This document shows, piece by piece, positions 8,001-13,797 of a stretch of DNA of 36,610 nt. Numbering within the stretch: the stretch's first letter is position 1; every line of letters begins with the position of its first letter. The position numbers were made by a program, and so were the translations under genes. This DNA is from Candidatus Rubneribacter avistercoris (lineage in GTDB: Bacteria > Actinomycetota > Coriobacteriia > Coriobacteriales > Eggerthellaceae): contig DXCU01000045.1 in NCBI GenBank assembly GCA_019115845.1, positions 1 to 36,610 on the forward strand, given 5' to 3'. The notes under the pieces are model-generated. The model was given only the letters and a program-made list of their open reading frames with translations. It had not been told where the DNA came from and ran no database searches.

Positions 8001-9583
8001 ACGCGGCCGAGGGAAAGCCCCAGCTCGGTCGCCTCCTCGGGCGTGGAAGCCGCGTAGCGCTCGGCGCGGTCGTCGCTGAAGGCGTGCGGGAGGGCGCGGG
8101 CCCACGCCCACTCGCCGGCGTCCGGCGCGTCCGAGAGCACGGCGATCTTCACGTCCTCGTAGGAGTGCAGGCAGGCGACCTGCGCCACCAGGCCGAAGAC
8201 CAGGGAGCGCGCCGCGTCGGGCGGGCCGGCGACGCCCACCACGGGGTTGGCCGCGAGCGGCACCGACACGGGCGCGTCGCGCACCTCCTTGGGCTCGCGG
8301 GCCAGCCGCAGCACCGCCTCGGACAGGTCGTCCCTCTCCACGCTGAAGCGCTCGTCGGGGTAGCGGACGTCGGCCGCGAGCGGCACCGTGCCCGTGCCCA
8401 CGCGCACCTCCAGGAAGTCGTCGTGGGCGGGCGTGCGGTCCATCAGGCGCGGGTCGCGCTCGAAGGCGCGCCGCAGGCACTCCCCCACCGTCACGCGGTT
8501 CTCCTCGAGCACCTCCCTCTGGCGGGCGGCCTCGTCGCGCAGGCGCGCCCGCACGCGGTCGAGGTAGGCCGCGTACGCCTGGCGGCGCGCCGCCTCGGCG
8601 CGCAGGACCTTCTTCTTTTCGAAGCGCCTCGACAGGACGGGCCACAGCACGCTGCCCAGCACGAGGGACGCGGCCATCGCGAGCATCGGGGCGGCGGAGA
8701 GCAGCGATCCTCCCGACTCCTGCATGCGCACGAGCATGGCGGCGCCCGAGAACACGGCCGCCAGGCCCATCGCCATGGAAGGGCCCACCTTCATCGCCAC
8801 CGGCGCGTCGTCGGGCCTCTGGGGCGCGGGCGGCGGGTCGACCGAGAGCGCCCGGCGCACGACGTCGCGCTTGAACCGGGGCGCCGGGTAGAAGCACTCG
8901 GCGTCCTCCCCGTCGTCGGGCGGGCCGGGCTCGGCCCGCCCGGGGGGAGGCGGCTCGAAGCGCACGAGGTTCGGGCCGTCCGCGAGCTCGACCGAGTCGG
9001 CGGGGTCGTTGAAGCTCAGGAACCTGTGCCCGAACGTCACCACGAGGCCGAGGACCTCCACCACGTCGCCGGGCCCGACCGGGACGGGCTCGCCGGCGGG
9101 AAGGCGCCTTCCGTTCACGAACGTGCCGTTCGCGGACGAGAGGTCGACGACGGAGAACGCGTCGCGCTCGTAGTCGATGCGCGCGTGGCGCGACGACACG
9201 AAGCGCGAGGGGTAGCGCAGCGCGTTTCCGGCGCCGCTTCCGATGGTGACGGCGTCGTCGCGCGCGAGGCCCACGATCCGGTACGTCCTGTCGCCGCGGC
9301 AGAAGGGCCGCACCACGAGGGCCGCCGCGCCGTCCGCGCCCCCGACCCGGTACACCGCCTCCCTGCCCGGGTCGATCCGGGCGCGGTCGAGGCGGGAGCC
9401 CTCCTCGTCGGCGAGCCAGAGGCCCCGCCTCGGCGAGAGCGCCCACGCGCCGTCCTCGGCCTCCGCGAGCGCCCAGCGCCGCGCGCCGGGGGCGTCGGAG
9501 TCGGCCACCCAGCGCATGCCGCTCGGCTCCTCGGGCAGGGGGAGCGTGTTGATCCCCTCGTCTGTTATGAGCGTGATCAGCAT
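5018..9583 (-). CDS. essC: EssC-like FtsK/SpoIIIE ATPase with FHA domain (T7SS motor)
   Basis: This 1521-residue protein has the EssC order. A degenerate FHA-like region (about 1-105) is followed by a canonical FHA domain (about 115-180) with VTIGSG, SSRHARI and NGTFVNG. Two TM segments lie near 265-320, then a basic linker and three FtsK/SpoIIIE domains. Domain 1 has an intact Walker A (GTTGSGKSE, near 706) and Walker B (VVADEFAELK, near 829). Domain 2 has only GSAGSGAEQ near 1064, with the Lys and Ser/Thr lost, and domain 3 has no clear P-loop. EssC motors sit in the membrane and drive Esx/LXG export. The FHA domain should read phosphothreonine, which fits the kinase encoded upstream. The start at 9583 is preceded by AAAGGCGG. 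EssA, EssB and EsaA are not recognisable nearby. Confidence 0.92.
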   Translation of the reverse strand: MLITLITDEGINTLPLPEEPSGMRWVADSDAPGARRWALAEAEDGAWALSPRRGLWLADEEGSRLDRARIDPGREAVYRVGGADGAAALVVRPFCRGDRTYRIVGLARDDAVTIGSGAGNALRYPSRFVSSRHARIDYERDAFSVVDLSSANGTFVNGRRLPAGEPVPVGPGDVVEVLGLVVTFGHRFLSFNDPADSVELADGPNLVRFEPPPPGRAEPGPPDDGEDAECFYPAPRFKRDVVRRALSVDPPPAPQRPDDAPVAMKVGPSMAMGLAAVFSGAAMLVRMQESGGSLLSAAPMLAMAASLVLGSVLWPVLSRRFEKKKVLRAEAARRQAYAAYLDRVRARLRDEAARQREVLEENRVTVGECLRRAFERDPRLMDRTPAHDDFLEVRVGTGTVPLAADVRYPDERFSVERDDLSEAVLRLAREPKEVRDAPVSVPLAANPVVGVAGPPDAARSLVFGLVAQVACLHSYEDVKIAVLSDAPDAGEWAWARALPHAFSDDRAERYAASTPEEATELGLSLGRVAEARRGQAQGRGGAALPCYVVVCASKRLAGGELVGALARRPAPGFTVVCVAEERRDLPKQCAAIVEVGWERGAVRSRDDAGGEGLAFRPDAFAGLRECEALCRALDSVRLDVASARDALPDSLGFLEMYEAGSVGQLGVRARWAEAKASETLAARVGAGPSGEPFLLNLHERFHGPHGLVAGTTGSGKSEFLVAWVLSMCVEYSPEEAAFVLIDYKGGGLAGAFDGSSGPRLPHLAGTVTNLDGAAVARSLASLRSELRRRQALFNAARPAAGGGTVDIYRYLELFREGRAGEPCPHLFVVADEFAELKQQEPGFMEELVSAARIGRSLGVHLVLATQKPSGVVSDQIRSNSKFKVCLKVADAADSKEMIRRPDAAALSRAGRFFMLVGYSEQFSSGQAAWAGAPYEPADAFAPAADGSVELVSGTGRALASARPARPGAAAPGARPAPQLAAVLAHLAECAEEEGLSARRLWLDPLPDRLPLSDLKARYAEDFGRMAAAPFALEAAVGELDDPANQAKRLLALPLSAEGNAVVYGSAGSGAEQVASAAFCSLLEAHGPEDLNVYIVDLGSEALGAFRGAPQVGDVVLSGDAEKAANLFKMLREEASSRRRRLGRFGGDRLALLEATGERMPSILVVVEGFERFCEIFEPCMPALTELSRDGARCGIWFLVTAARANGVPYRVLPNFKQRLALEMASPDEYLGVLGSLRGAVPPKGRARGLVKVGEDLLTFQGACVADGDEGEYQAICDLCESMKASYAGKADGIPVLPDRVTSEAFDLDVADLRRVPFAIDKDTIEPVFFDFLKSRSYGVLSNDIDKAVSFLSGLCRILGKARFDVLVLDPFGLLPNVGYETVRRESDMDRFARGLDAGLFPSERLFIIVGLSEVRERMSQDARGVFDRFFDRVGVKDVPFALFCDEPQNLSGSSISGWYKKLAGNGNGLWIGAGISNQAVLKPGRVTPAFMEAHEEGFSVFSFKGTSRLVKTVADYGEDGE

Positions 9584-9606
9584 TCCGCCGCCTTTCGTCG
9601 CATGCG

Positions 9607-9668
9607 GGCGCGCCCCGGGCGGGGCCCGCCGGGCCGGCGGCCGGCGGGGCCCCGGCGCGGGGCGCGCC
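9607..9668 (-). terminator. Strong GC-rich hairpin between esxA-like and essC-like genes
   Basis: The outer arms 9607-9617 (GGCGCGCCCCG) and 9658-9668 (CGGGGCGCGCC) are perfect complements over 11 bp. The sequence between them folds further (GGGGCCCGCCGG against CCGGCGGGGCCCC, one bulge). No U-run follows, so full rho-independent termination is doubtful. Partial termination or 3'-end protection of the WXG100 mRNA is plausible and would make it more abundant than the ATPase mRNA. Confidence 0.55.
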
Positions 9669-9677
9669 GCCCGCCCG

Positions 9678-9971
9678 CTAGCCCCTGAACCCGCTCGCGA
9701 TGGCCGCGTCGGTCTCCTCCAGGGCGGCCGCCGTCTGGTCGAGCGCCTGGGCTATCTCCTGGATGAGCTCCTCGGCCTTCTGGAAGCCGGGCTTGAGCTC
9801 GGCGTAGCGCTGGGCGTAGGACCGGCTCGCCTCGCCCTCCCACTCGCTCTGCAGCATGCCCAGCAGGTTGTCCATGCTGGCGATGACGGCGTTGACGTTG
9901 GCCGCCTCGTTGCGGTACTGCCCCGCGCGCTGGCGCATGACGTCGGGGGTGATGCGGATCTGTCCTGCCAT
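9678..9971 (-). CDS. WXG100-family protein, EsxA-like
   Basis: This is a classical 97-residue WXG100 protein, the usual length for the family. The first helix covers residues about 8-42, then comes the turn EWEGEASRSYAQRY with W-x-G near residue 44, then a second long helix. The short C-terminal tail GFRG has no obvious Y-x-x-x-D/E export motif. The start ATG at 9971 has an AGGAAGGAG ribosome binding site. It lies directly upstream of the EssC-like gene and is flanked on both sides by strong hairpins, so its mRNA may be processed or stabilised separately. In this family EsxA homologues are both substrates and required components of the secretion machine. Confidence 0.92.
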   Translation of the reverse strand: MAGQIRITPDVMRQRAGQYRNEAANVNAVIASMDNLLGMLQSEWEGEASRSYAQRYAELKPGFQKAEELIQEIAQALDQTAAALEETDAAIASGFRG

Positions 9972-9990
9972 GTCAGGCTCCTTCCTGTCC

Positions 9991-10015
9991 GCCCTGCGGG
10001 CCCTTCCCGCAGGGC
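9991..10015 (-). promoter_or_regulatory. Hairpin in the 5' leader of the WXG100 gene
   Basis: A perfect 10-bp stem (GCCCTGCGGG at 9991-10000, CCCGCAGGGC at 10006-10015) with a 5-nt loop lies just upstream of the AGGAAGGAG of the WXG100 gene. The 210-bp gap it sits in (9972-10182) also has a second small hairpin (CCGCAC/GTGCGG near 10104-10122) and a weak -10-like TATAGC at 10025-10030 without a clear -35. It could be a terminator for the upstream operon, an mRNA-stabilising 5' hairpin, or both. Confidence 0.5.
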
Positions 10016-10182
10016 ACTTTGCTTGCTATAGTCAGCAACCGCCTTTCGGCTGCGAACTACCTTTCGATAAAGGGTCCGCAAAAGCCGCGAGCAAAAGCGC
10101 TCCGCACGCTCCGTGCGGTCCCGTCCTCCTGCAACCCGTGCCTAGGGGCCGTCCATCCAGTACCTCCCTCTCTCTCCCGTCC

Positions 10183-11832
10183 CTACCCCAGCACCGCGTC
10201 GAGCGCCCGGGCGGCCGACGCGAGGCTTGCGGGGATGCCCGAGAGCGACCGCGCGAAGGCGGCGTCGCGCTCGACGGCGCGGTCGAAGATGCGGTCGATG
10301 TCCTGCGCCGACGCGTCGTTGACGTCCACGACCTTCCTGAAGTACGAGGCGAGGTCGTGCTGGTAGTTGTCGATGGTCAGGCGGCCGAACCACGCCTCCG
10401 CCCGGTACCACGCGTCCCACGTGGAGGGATCGAACCACGGCTCGGCCGCCACCTCCTGCGCGATGGAGCGCAGCTCGGCGCGCGCCTCGTCGCTGAAGTC
10501 GCGCACGACCGCCGACCCGCCCGGCGAGAGCGCGCCGGCCAGCGGGCCCGCCCCCGGCTTGATGCCCGCGCGCCCGGCGGCGTACGAGCGGGCGAAGGCG
10601 CCCGCCCAACCCGCGTCCAGCCCCAGCGCCTCGGACAGGAGCATGCCGAGGAAGGCCGCGTCCATCCCGGCCAGGGCGAAGCCGCCCGCCTGGCGGGCGA
10701 GCGGGGAGCGGGGGCCCAGGCCCAGCGCCCCCAGAACGTCAAGGAGCAGGTCCGATCCGGGGACGGCCTCGTCCTCCACCGCGCCCAGCAGATCGTCCGT
10801 GCCGGGGTAGCTCATCAGCAGCGCCACCAAGGTCCCCAGGCCCTCGGGGTTGCCCGCCACCACGGACAAAAGGTCGCCCTCCACCCCGCCCAGCGCGATG
10901 CTGGCCGCGTCGCCCAGCAGGTCCGCGAGCGGGCGCAGCTGGCCTTCGGGCACGGCGTGCAGCAGGAAGTCCGAAAACCTTCCCACCTGCACCGACAGCG
11001 CGCCGCGATCCGCGCCGGACGCGAGGGCCGCAGACTCGCCGAACAAGGCGATGGGCGAGTGGTTCTTGAGGAGGTCGCCGTTCGCGCGCGACCCGTTCAG
11101 CCACACCATCTTCCCTGCGATGGGGCGCAGGAGCGGGCTGACGAAGTCGCCGTCCAGGTTGTAGGCGCCGATGACCCCCGCGCGCTTGGCGACAAGCGCT
11201 CCGTGGCGCGCCAGGAACGCGGTGCCGAAGCCCTGCCCGTCGAAGGACACGCAGCGCGCGACGTGCGGGGAGCGCACAGCCGCGTACATGGCCTTGTTGC
11301 CGCCCTTGGAGTGCCCGGTCACCGTGACGTCGAGGCCGGTGAGCGCGTGGGCGTACTCCGCGTAGTTGAGCGCCGCGCGCTGGGCGTGCGTGTCCGACTG
11401 CCACAGCCCGTCGAAGTTGTCCGCCCACTCGCTGCCGCCGGAGGTGGGGTCGCTGCCGGTCCCCCGGTACACCACGTAGGCCTGGTCGCCCGAGGCGAAG
11501 CAGAACGCCCGCGAGCCGTCCTCGGCGAAGGAGTCCACGTCCACGTAGGAGAGGCTGCGGATGCTCTCGTTCCCGCGCGCCGCCTCCAGCGCGTCGGCCC
11601 ACTCGGCGCCCGTGATGCGCAGGGAGTCCTTCTGGTCGCGCTTGCCCTCCGAGCGCAGGTCGGCGATCACGGAGTCGTCGGCGACTTTGTCGAGGACGTA
11701 GCCGAGGGTTTTGCCGTCGTTTTCGTAGGCGCCGTTCCAGAAATCATTGATGTTGTCGTAATCGAGCACGTCGCTCTTCTCCAAATAAGCCAGCGTGCCC
11801 AGCAGGGCCAGCTCGTCGTCGGTCAATGCCAT
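10183..11832 (-). CDS. DUF2974/Mbeg1-like lipase, candidate T7SS effector
   Basis: The ATG at 11832 is chosen for its GGAG about 9 nt upstream; the longer frame would overlap the lipoprotein gene. The 549-residue product has an N-terminal alpha/beta-hydrolase domain with the nucleophile elbow TVTGHSKGGNKAM near residue 160 and a later DGDFVSPL and NHS that could supply the acidic residue and His. It has no signal peptide. The middle is hydrophobic and Gly/Ala/Leu-rich. The last 110 residues are helical with W, ID-x-x-x-H, YFRKVVDVND and IDRIFDRAV, as in Esx/LXG targeting domains. That order, enzyme first and targeting helices last, is the one described for the Staphylococcus T7SS lipase TslA. 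The lipoprotein gene 5 nt upstream fits an immunity role. Lipase family call firm; effector role inferred. Confidence 0.8.
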   Translation of the reverse strand: MALTDDELALLGTLAYLEKSDVLDYDNINDFWNGAYENDGKTLGYVLDKVADDSVIADLRSEGKRDQKDSLRITGAEWADALEAARGNESIRSLSYVDVDSFAEDGSRAFCFASGDQAYVVYRGTGSDPTSGGSEWADNFDGLWQSDTHAQRAALNYAEYAHALTGLDVTVTGHSKGGNKAMYAAVRSPHVARCVSFDGQGFGTAFLARHGALVAKRAGVIGAYNLDGDFVSPLLRPIAGKMVWLNGSRANGDLLKNHSPIALFGESAALASGADRGALSVQVGRFSDFLLHAVPEGQLRPLADLLGDAASIALGGVEGDLLSVVAGNPEGLGTLVALLMSYPGTDDLLGAVEDEAVPGSDLLLDVLGALGLGPRSPLARQAGGFALAGMDAAFLGMLLSEALGLDAGWAGAFARSYAAGRAGIKPGAGPLAGALSPGGSAVVRDFSDEARAELRSIAQEVAAEPWFDPSTWDAWYRAEAWFGRLTIDNYQHDLASYFRKVVDVNDASAQDIDRIFDRAVERDAAFARSLSGIPASLASAARALDAVLG

Positions 11833-11837
11833 GGCGA

Positions 11838-12749
11838 TCACTCCCTCTCCGGCCAGGCGTGCTCGATGACTTCCCATTTGTACGTCGGGTGCTCCTCCGT
11901 GCTGGCGATCATCGAATTGCGCGCCCAGTACAAGCTGAACTCCTTGCCCTCGGCGCCCTCGACGAGCTCAGTGATGACTCGTGCGCCGATAACCACATTC
12001 GCCCCCCGCTCTTCGAATGCCTCTTTAAGCTTTCCGATCAGCCCGTAGTACTCCTCCTCGGAGAGGGAGCAGTCGGGCGGGAAGTAGAGCTCCACATCGC
12101 CACCGTTCGTCTGCCTCACGTACTCCTCGATGGGCGCGTACGGGTCGGCCAGCTTTCCGTAGTACTCCCCGCCCGCATCGACCTCCATCACACCTTTGGC
12201 TCCCTCCGTCCCTGCGTAGACCTCGCGCACGATGGAGCGCAGGTACTCCTTGTACTCGCCGTCCCTCAGGGTCTCTATGTAGCTGTCCTGCACGAAGGGC
12301 TCCTCCTGGTTCGCCCACACGTACTGGGCGCTCACCTCCGTCCCGGCGTGGGGGCCGCTTTCCACCTCGCCCCGGAAGCGGTAGGAGCGGTCCAGGAGCT
12401 GCGGGATGGAGATGCTCTCGGCCCGGAACTCCTCGCCGTAGCGCTCGGAGAGGCGGTCGAGGATGAGCTCGGCGTGCGTGACCGCCGCCTTCGTGGACCA
12501 GTTGGGCCAGCGGCCCTCCCGCAGCGTCGCGAGCGTCTCCTCCGTGCAGCCCAGGTCGCGCGCTATCTCCACGTGGCGCTCGGTGGGCGCGTCCACCATG
12601 ATCCGGGCCTCCAGCTCCTTCGTGGCGGGGCTGGCCATCTCGGCCGCGGGCATGCTGCAGCCGCCGGCCGCCCCCGCGCCCAGGGCGGCCGCCAGCGCCG
12701 CCGCCATCGCCTTCCCGCCCATGCCCGTCCTTCCCTCCGCCGCGCTCAT
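11838..12749 (-). CDS. Lipoprotein, possible lipase immunity protein
   Basis: This 303-residue protein has a lipoprotein signal: basic residues near the start, an Ala/Gly-rich hydrophobic stretch and a lipobox GAGAAGGC with Cys near residue 31. The mature part is hydrophilic, rich in Glu and Tyr, and matches no enzyme family I know. Its start overlaps the stop of the Esx-like gene as ATGA, and its stop is 5 nt from the lipase start, so all three are co-translated. In S. aureus the T7SS lipase TslA is neutralised by a surface lipoprotein (TilA) encoded next to it. The same pairing here is the reason to propose an immunity function. It could instead be an unrelated accessory lipoprotein. Confidence 0.7.
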   Translation of the reverse strand: MSAAEGRTGMGGKAMAAALAAALGAGAAGGCSMPAAEMASPATKELEARIMVDAPTERHVEIARDLGCTEETLATLREGRWPNWSTKAAVTHAELILDRLSERYGEEFRAESISIPQLLDRSYRFRGEVESGPHAGTEVSAQYVWANQEEPFVQDSYIETLRDGEYKEYLRSIVREVYAGTEGAKGVMEVDAGGEYYGKLADPYAPIEEYVRQTNGGDVELYFPPDCSLSEEEYYGLIGKLKEAFEERGANVVIGARVITELVEGAEGKEFSLYWARNSMIASTEEHPTYKWEVIEHAWPERE

Positions 12750-13033
12750 GAAATTCCCTCCATAACCGCCGCGCCGGCCGCATCGGCCTCCTGAAACGAC
12801 GCGTCCGCGTCCATGACGAGGGCGCGGCTTCTGCCCAGCAGGGCCGCCAACGACGACACCACGCCATCAAGGGCTTCCGCCACCTGGTCGAGCGCCTCCC
12901 TGCCGGGGCCGCTGCTTTCGGACATCCCCGTTTCCACGGGAACCAGCGCCAAGGCCATCTCCTGCAGCGCGGCTATCTCGGCTGCCGCCTGCTCGATGCT
13001 CGCATGCACCACTTTGATCTCGCCTTCGGACAC
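12746..13033 (-). CDS. Esx-sized helical protein, partner candidate
   Basis: The start is a GTG at 13033 with a strong AAAGGAGG site that overlaps the end of the preceding gene; longer upstream frames would overlap that gene. The 95-residue product is two predicted amphipathic helices around a Gly/Ser/Pro-rich turn (MSESSGPGREAL, residues 37-48), so it has WXG100 size and shape but no W-x-G. Together with the following 92-residue protein it resembles the paired small partners (DUF3130/TlaA type) of T7SS lipase or LXG effectors. The stop overlaps the lipoprotein start as ATGA. Confidence 0.7.
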   Translation of the reverse strand: MSEGEIKVVHASIEQAAAEIAALQEMALALVPVETGMSESSGPGREALDQVAEALDGVVSSLAALLGRSRALVMDADASFQEADAAGAAVMEGIS

Positions 13034-13044
13034 AGCTCCTCCTT

Positions 13045-13323
13045 TCAGTACAGGTACGCGTCTATGCCGTCCACGTCGGCAACGAACGACGACACGGTGT
13101 CCCCCAAGCCGGCAACCGCCTCCACGGCTGCGGCGCACGCCTCCTCCACCTGGGCCGCATGCTGGTCGAGTGCCGAACTCAAAGCCTCGCTGCACAGCCC
13201 CGAGGCCCCGAGCGCGTCTGCGCATGCCCGGTAGCGCTGCGCGATGAACCCCACCTGCTCCGCCGCGTCCATCAGCGCGGCGGCCGCGTTGGAGAACTCC
13301 GCATCCGCAATGATCACCCCCAT
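13045..13323 (-). CDS. Esx-sized helical protein, WXG-like without W
   Basis: The 92-residue product has two helices separated by ALGASGLCSEAL near residue 42, in the position of the W-x-G turn, but the Trp is absent. It is Ala-rich with several Cys. There is no signal peptide. The stop is 11 nt before the GTG of the next gene, and the start is 3 nt after the stop of the coiled-coil gene. It is probably one half of a heterodimer with the 95-residue neighbour. The WXG100 superfamily placement rests on size, helix pattern and context. Confidence 0.7.
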   Translation of the reverse strand: MGVIIADAEFSNAAAALMDAAEQVGFIAQRYRACADALGASGLCSEALSSALDQHAAQVEEACAAAVEAVAGLGDTVSSFVADVDGIDAYLY

Positions 13324-13326
13324 GGC

Positions 13327-13797
13327 TCACCACCCTCCTCCGCACCATCCGCCGGCGTCGCGCTGCGCGCGCATCCGCCGCTCGTACGCCTCCCGTTGGC
13401 GTTGGCGCTCTTGACGGGCGCGCTCCTCGGCGATGGCGTCCTCGTAGCGGGCGATGGCGCGCCGCTCCTCCGCTATCTCCTCCTCAACCCGCCGAATGGC
13501 CGCCTCCACCTGAGCGCGCACTCCGTCGAAGCACGAGGACGCCGTCGACTGCAGCGGCCACCCCATCACCTCGGCCATGCGCTCGGCGTAAGAGCGCGCC
13601 GAGCGCACGTTGTCCATGCTCCCCGCACGCTCCGCTATCTGGCGCTTGCGCCACGCCTGGTCGCAAAACGCCGCCTCGTCCTCGCCCACCCGGAAAAAGA
13701 AGCGCTCAAGCCCGTCGCGCTCGCTTTGAAGGCGGGCTATGCGAGCCTGCGCCTCGGCGATGCGGGCCTGCAGCAAAGGGATGCTCGCGAAGCTCAT
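13327..13797 (-). CDS. Coiled-coil cytosolic protein in T7SS operon
   Basis: The ATG at 13797 has an AAGGAGG site, and it overlaps the stop of the Ig-like gene as ATGA. The 156-residue product has two long charged helices: one at about 5-45 with heptad-like Ile/Ala/Leu spacing and one at about 95-150, very rich in Arg/Glu/Gln. Between them lies a region with DQAWRKRQIAERAG. The C-terminus ends in GGWCGGGW. There is no signal peptide. A long helical hairpin suggests a large Esx-like or DUF5082-like partner or a scaffold. No family is recognised with confidence. Confidence 0.65.
   Translation of the reverse strand: MSFASIPLLQARIAEAQARIARLQSERDGLERFFFRVGEDEAAFCDQAWRKRQIAERAGSMDNVRSARSYAERMAEVMGWPLQSTASSCFDGVRAQVEAAIRRVEEEIAEERRAIARYEDAIAEERARQERQRQREAYERRMRAQRDAGGWCGGGW

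Noticed and set aside
5691..9446. 1251-codon minus-strand frame inside the EssC-like gene in another frame
   Set aside because: Arg/Pro/Gly-rich product without motifs; the overlapping EssC frame has FHA, TM and FtsK motifs.
6329..9688. 1119-codon plus-strand frame opposite the EssC-like gene
   Set aside because: Antisense shadow: His/Arg/Gly-rich product, no ribosome binding site, no domain, fully overlapped by a well-supported gene.
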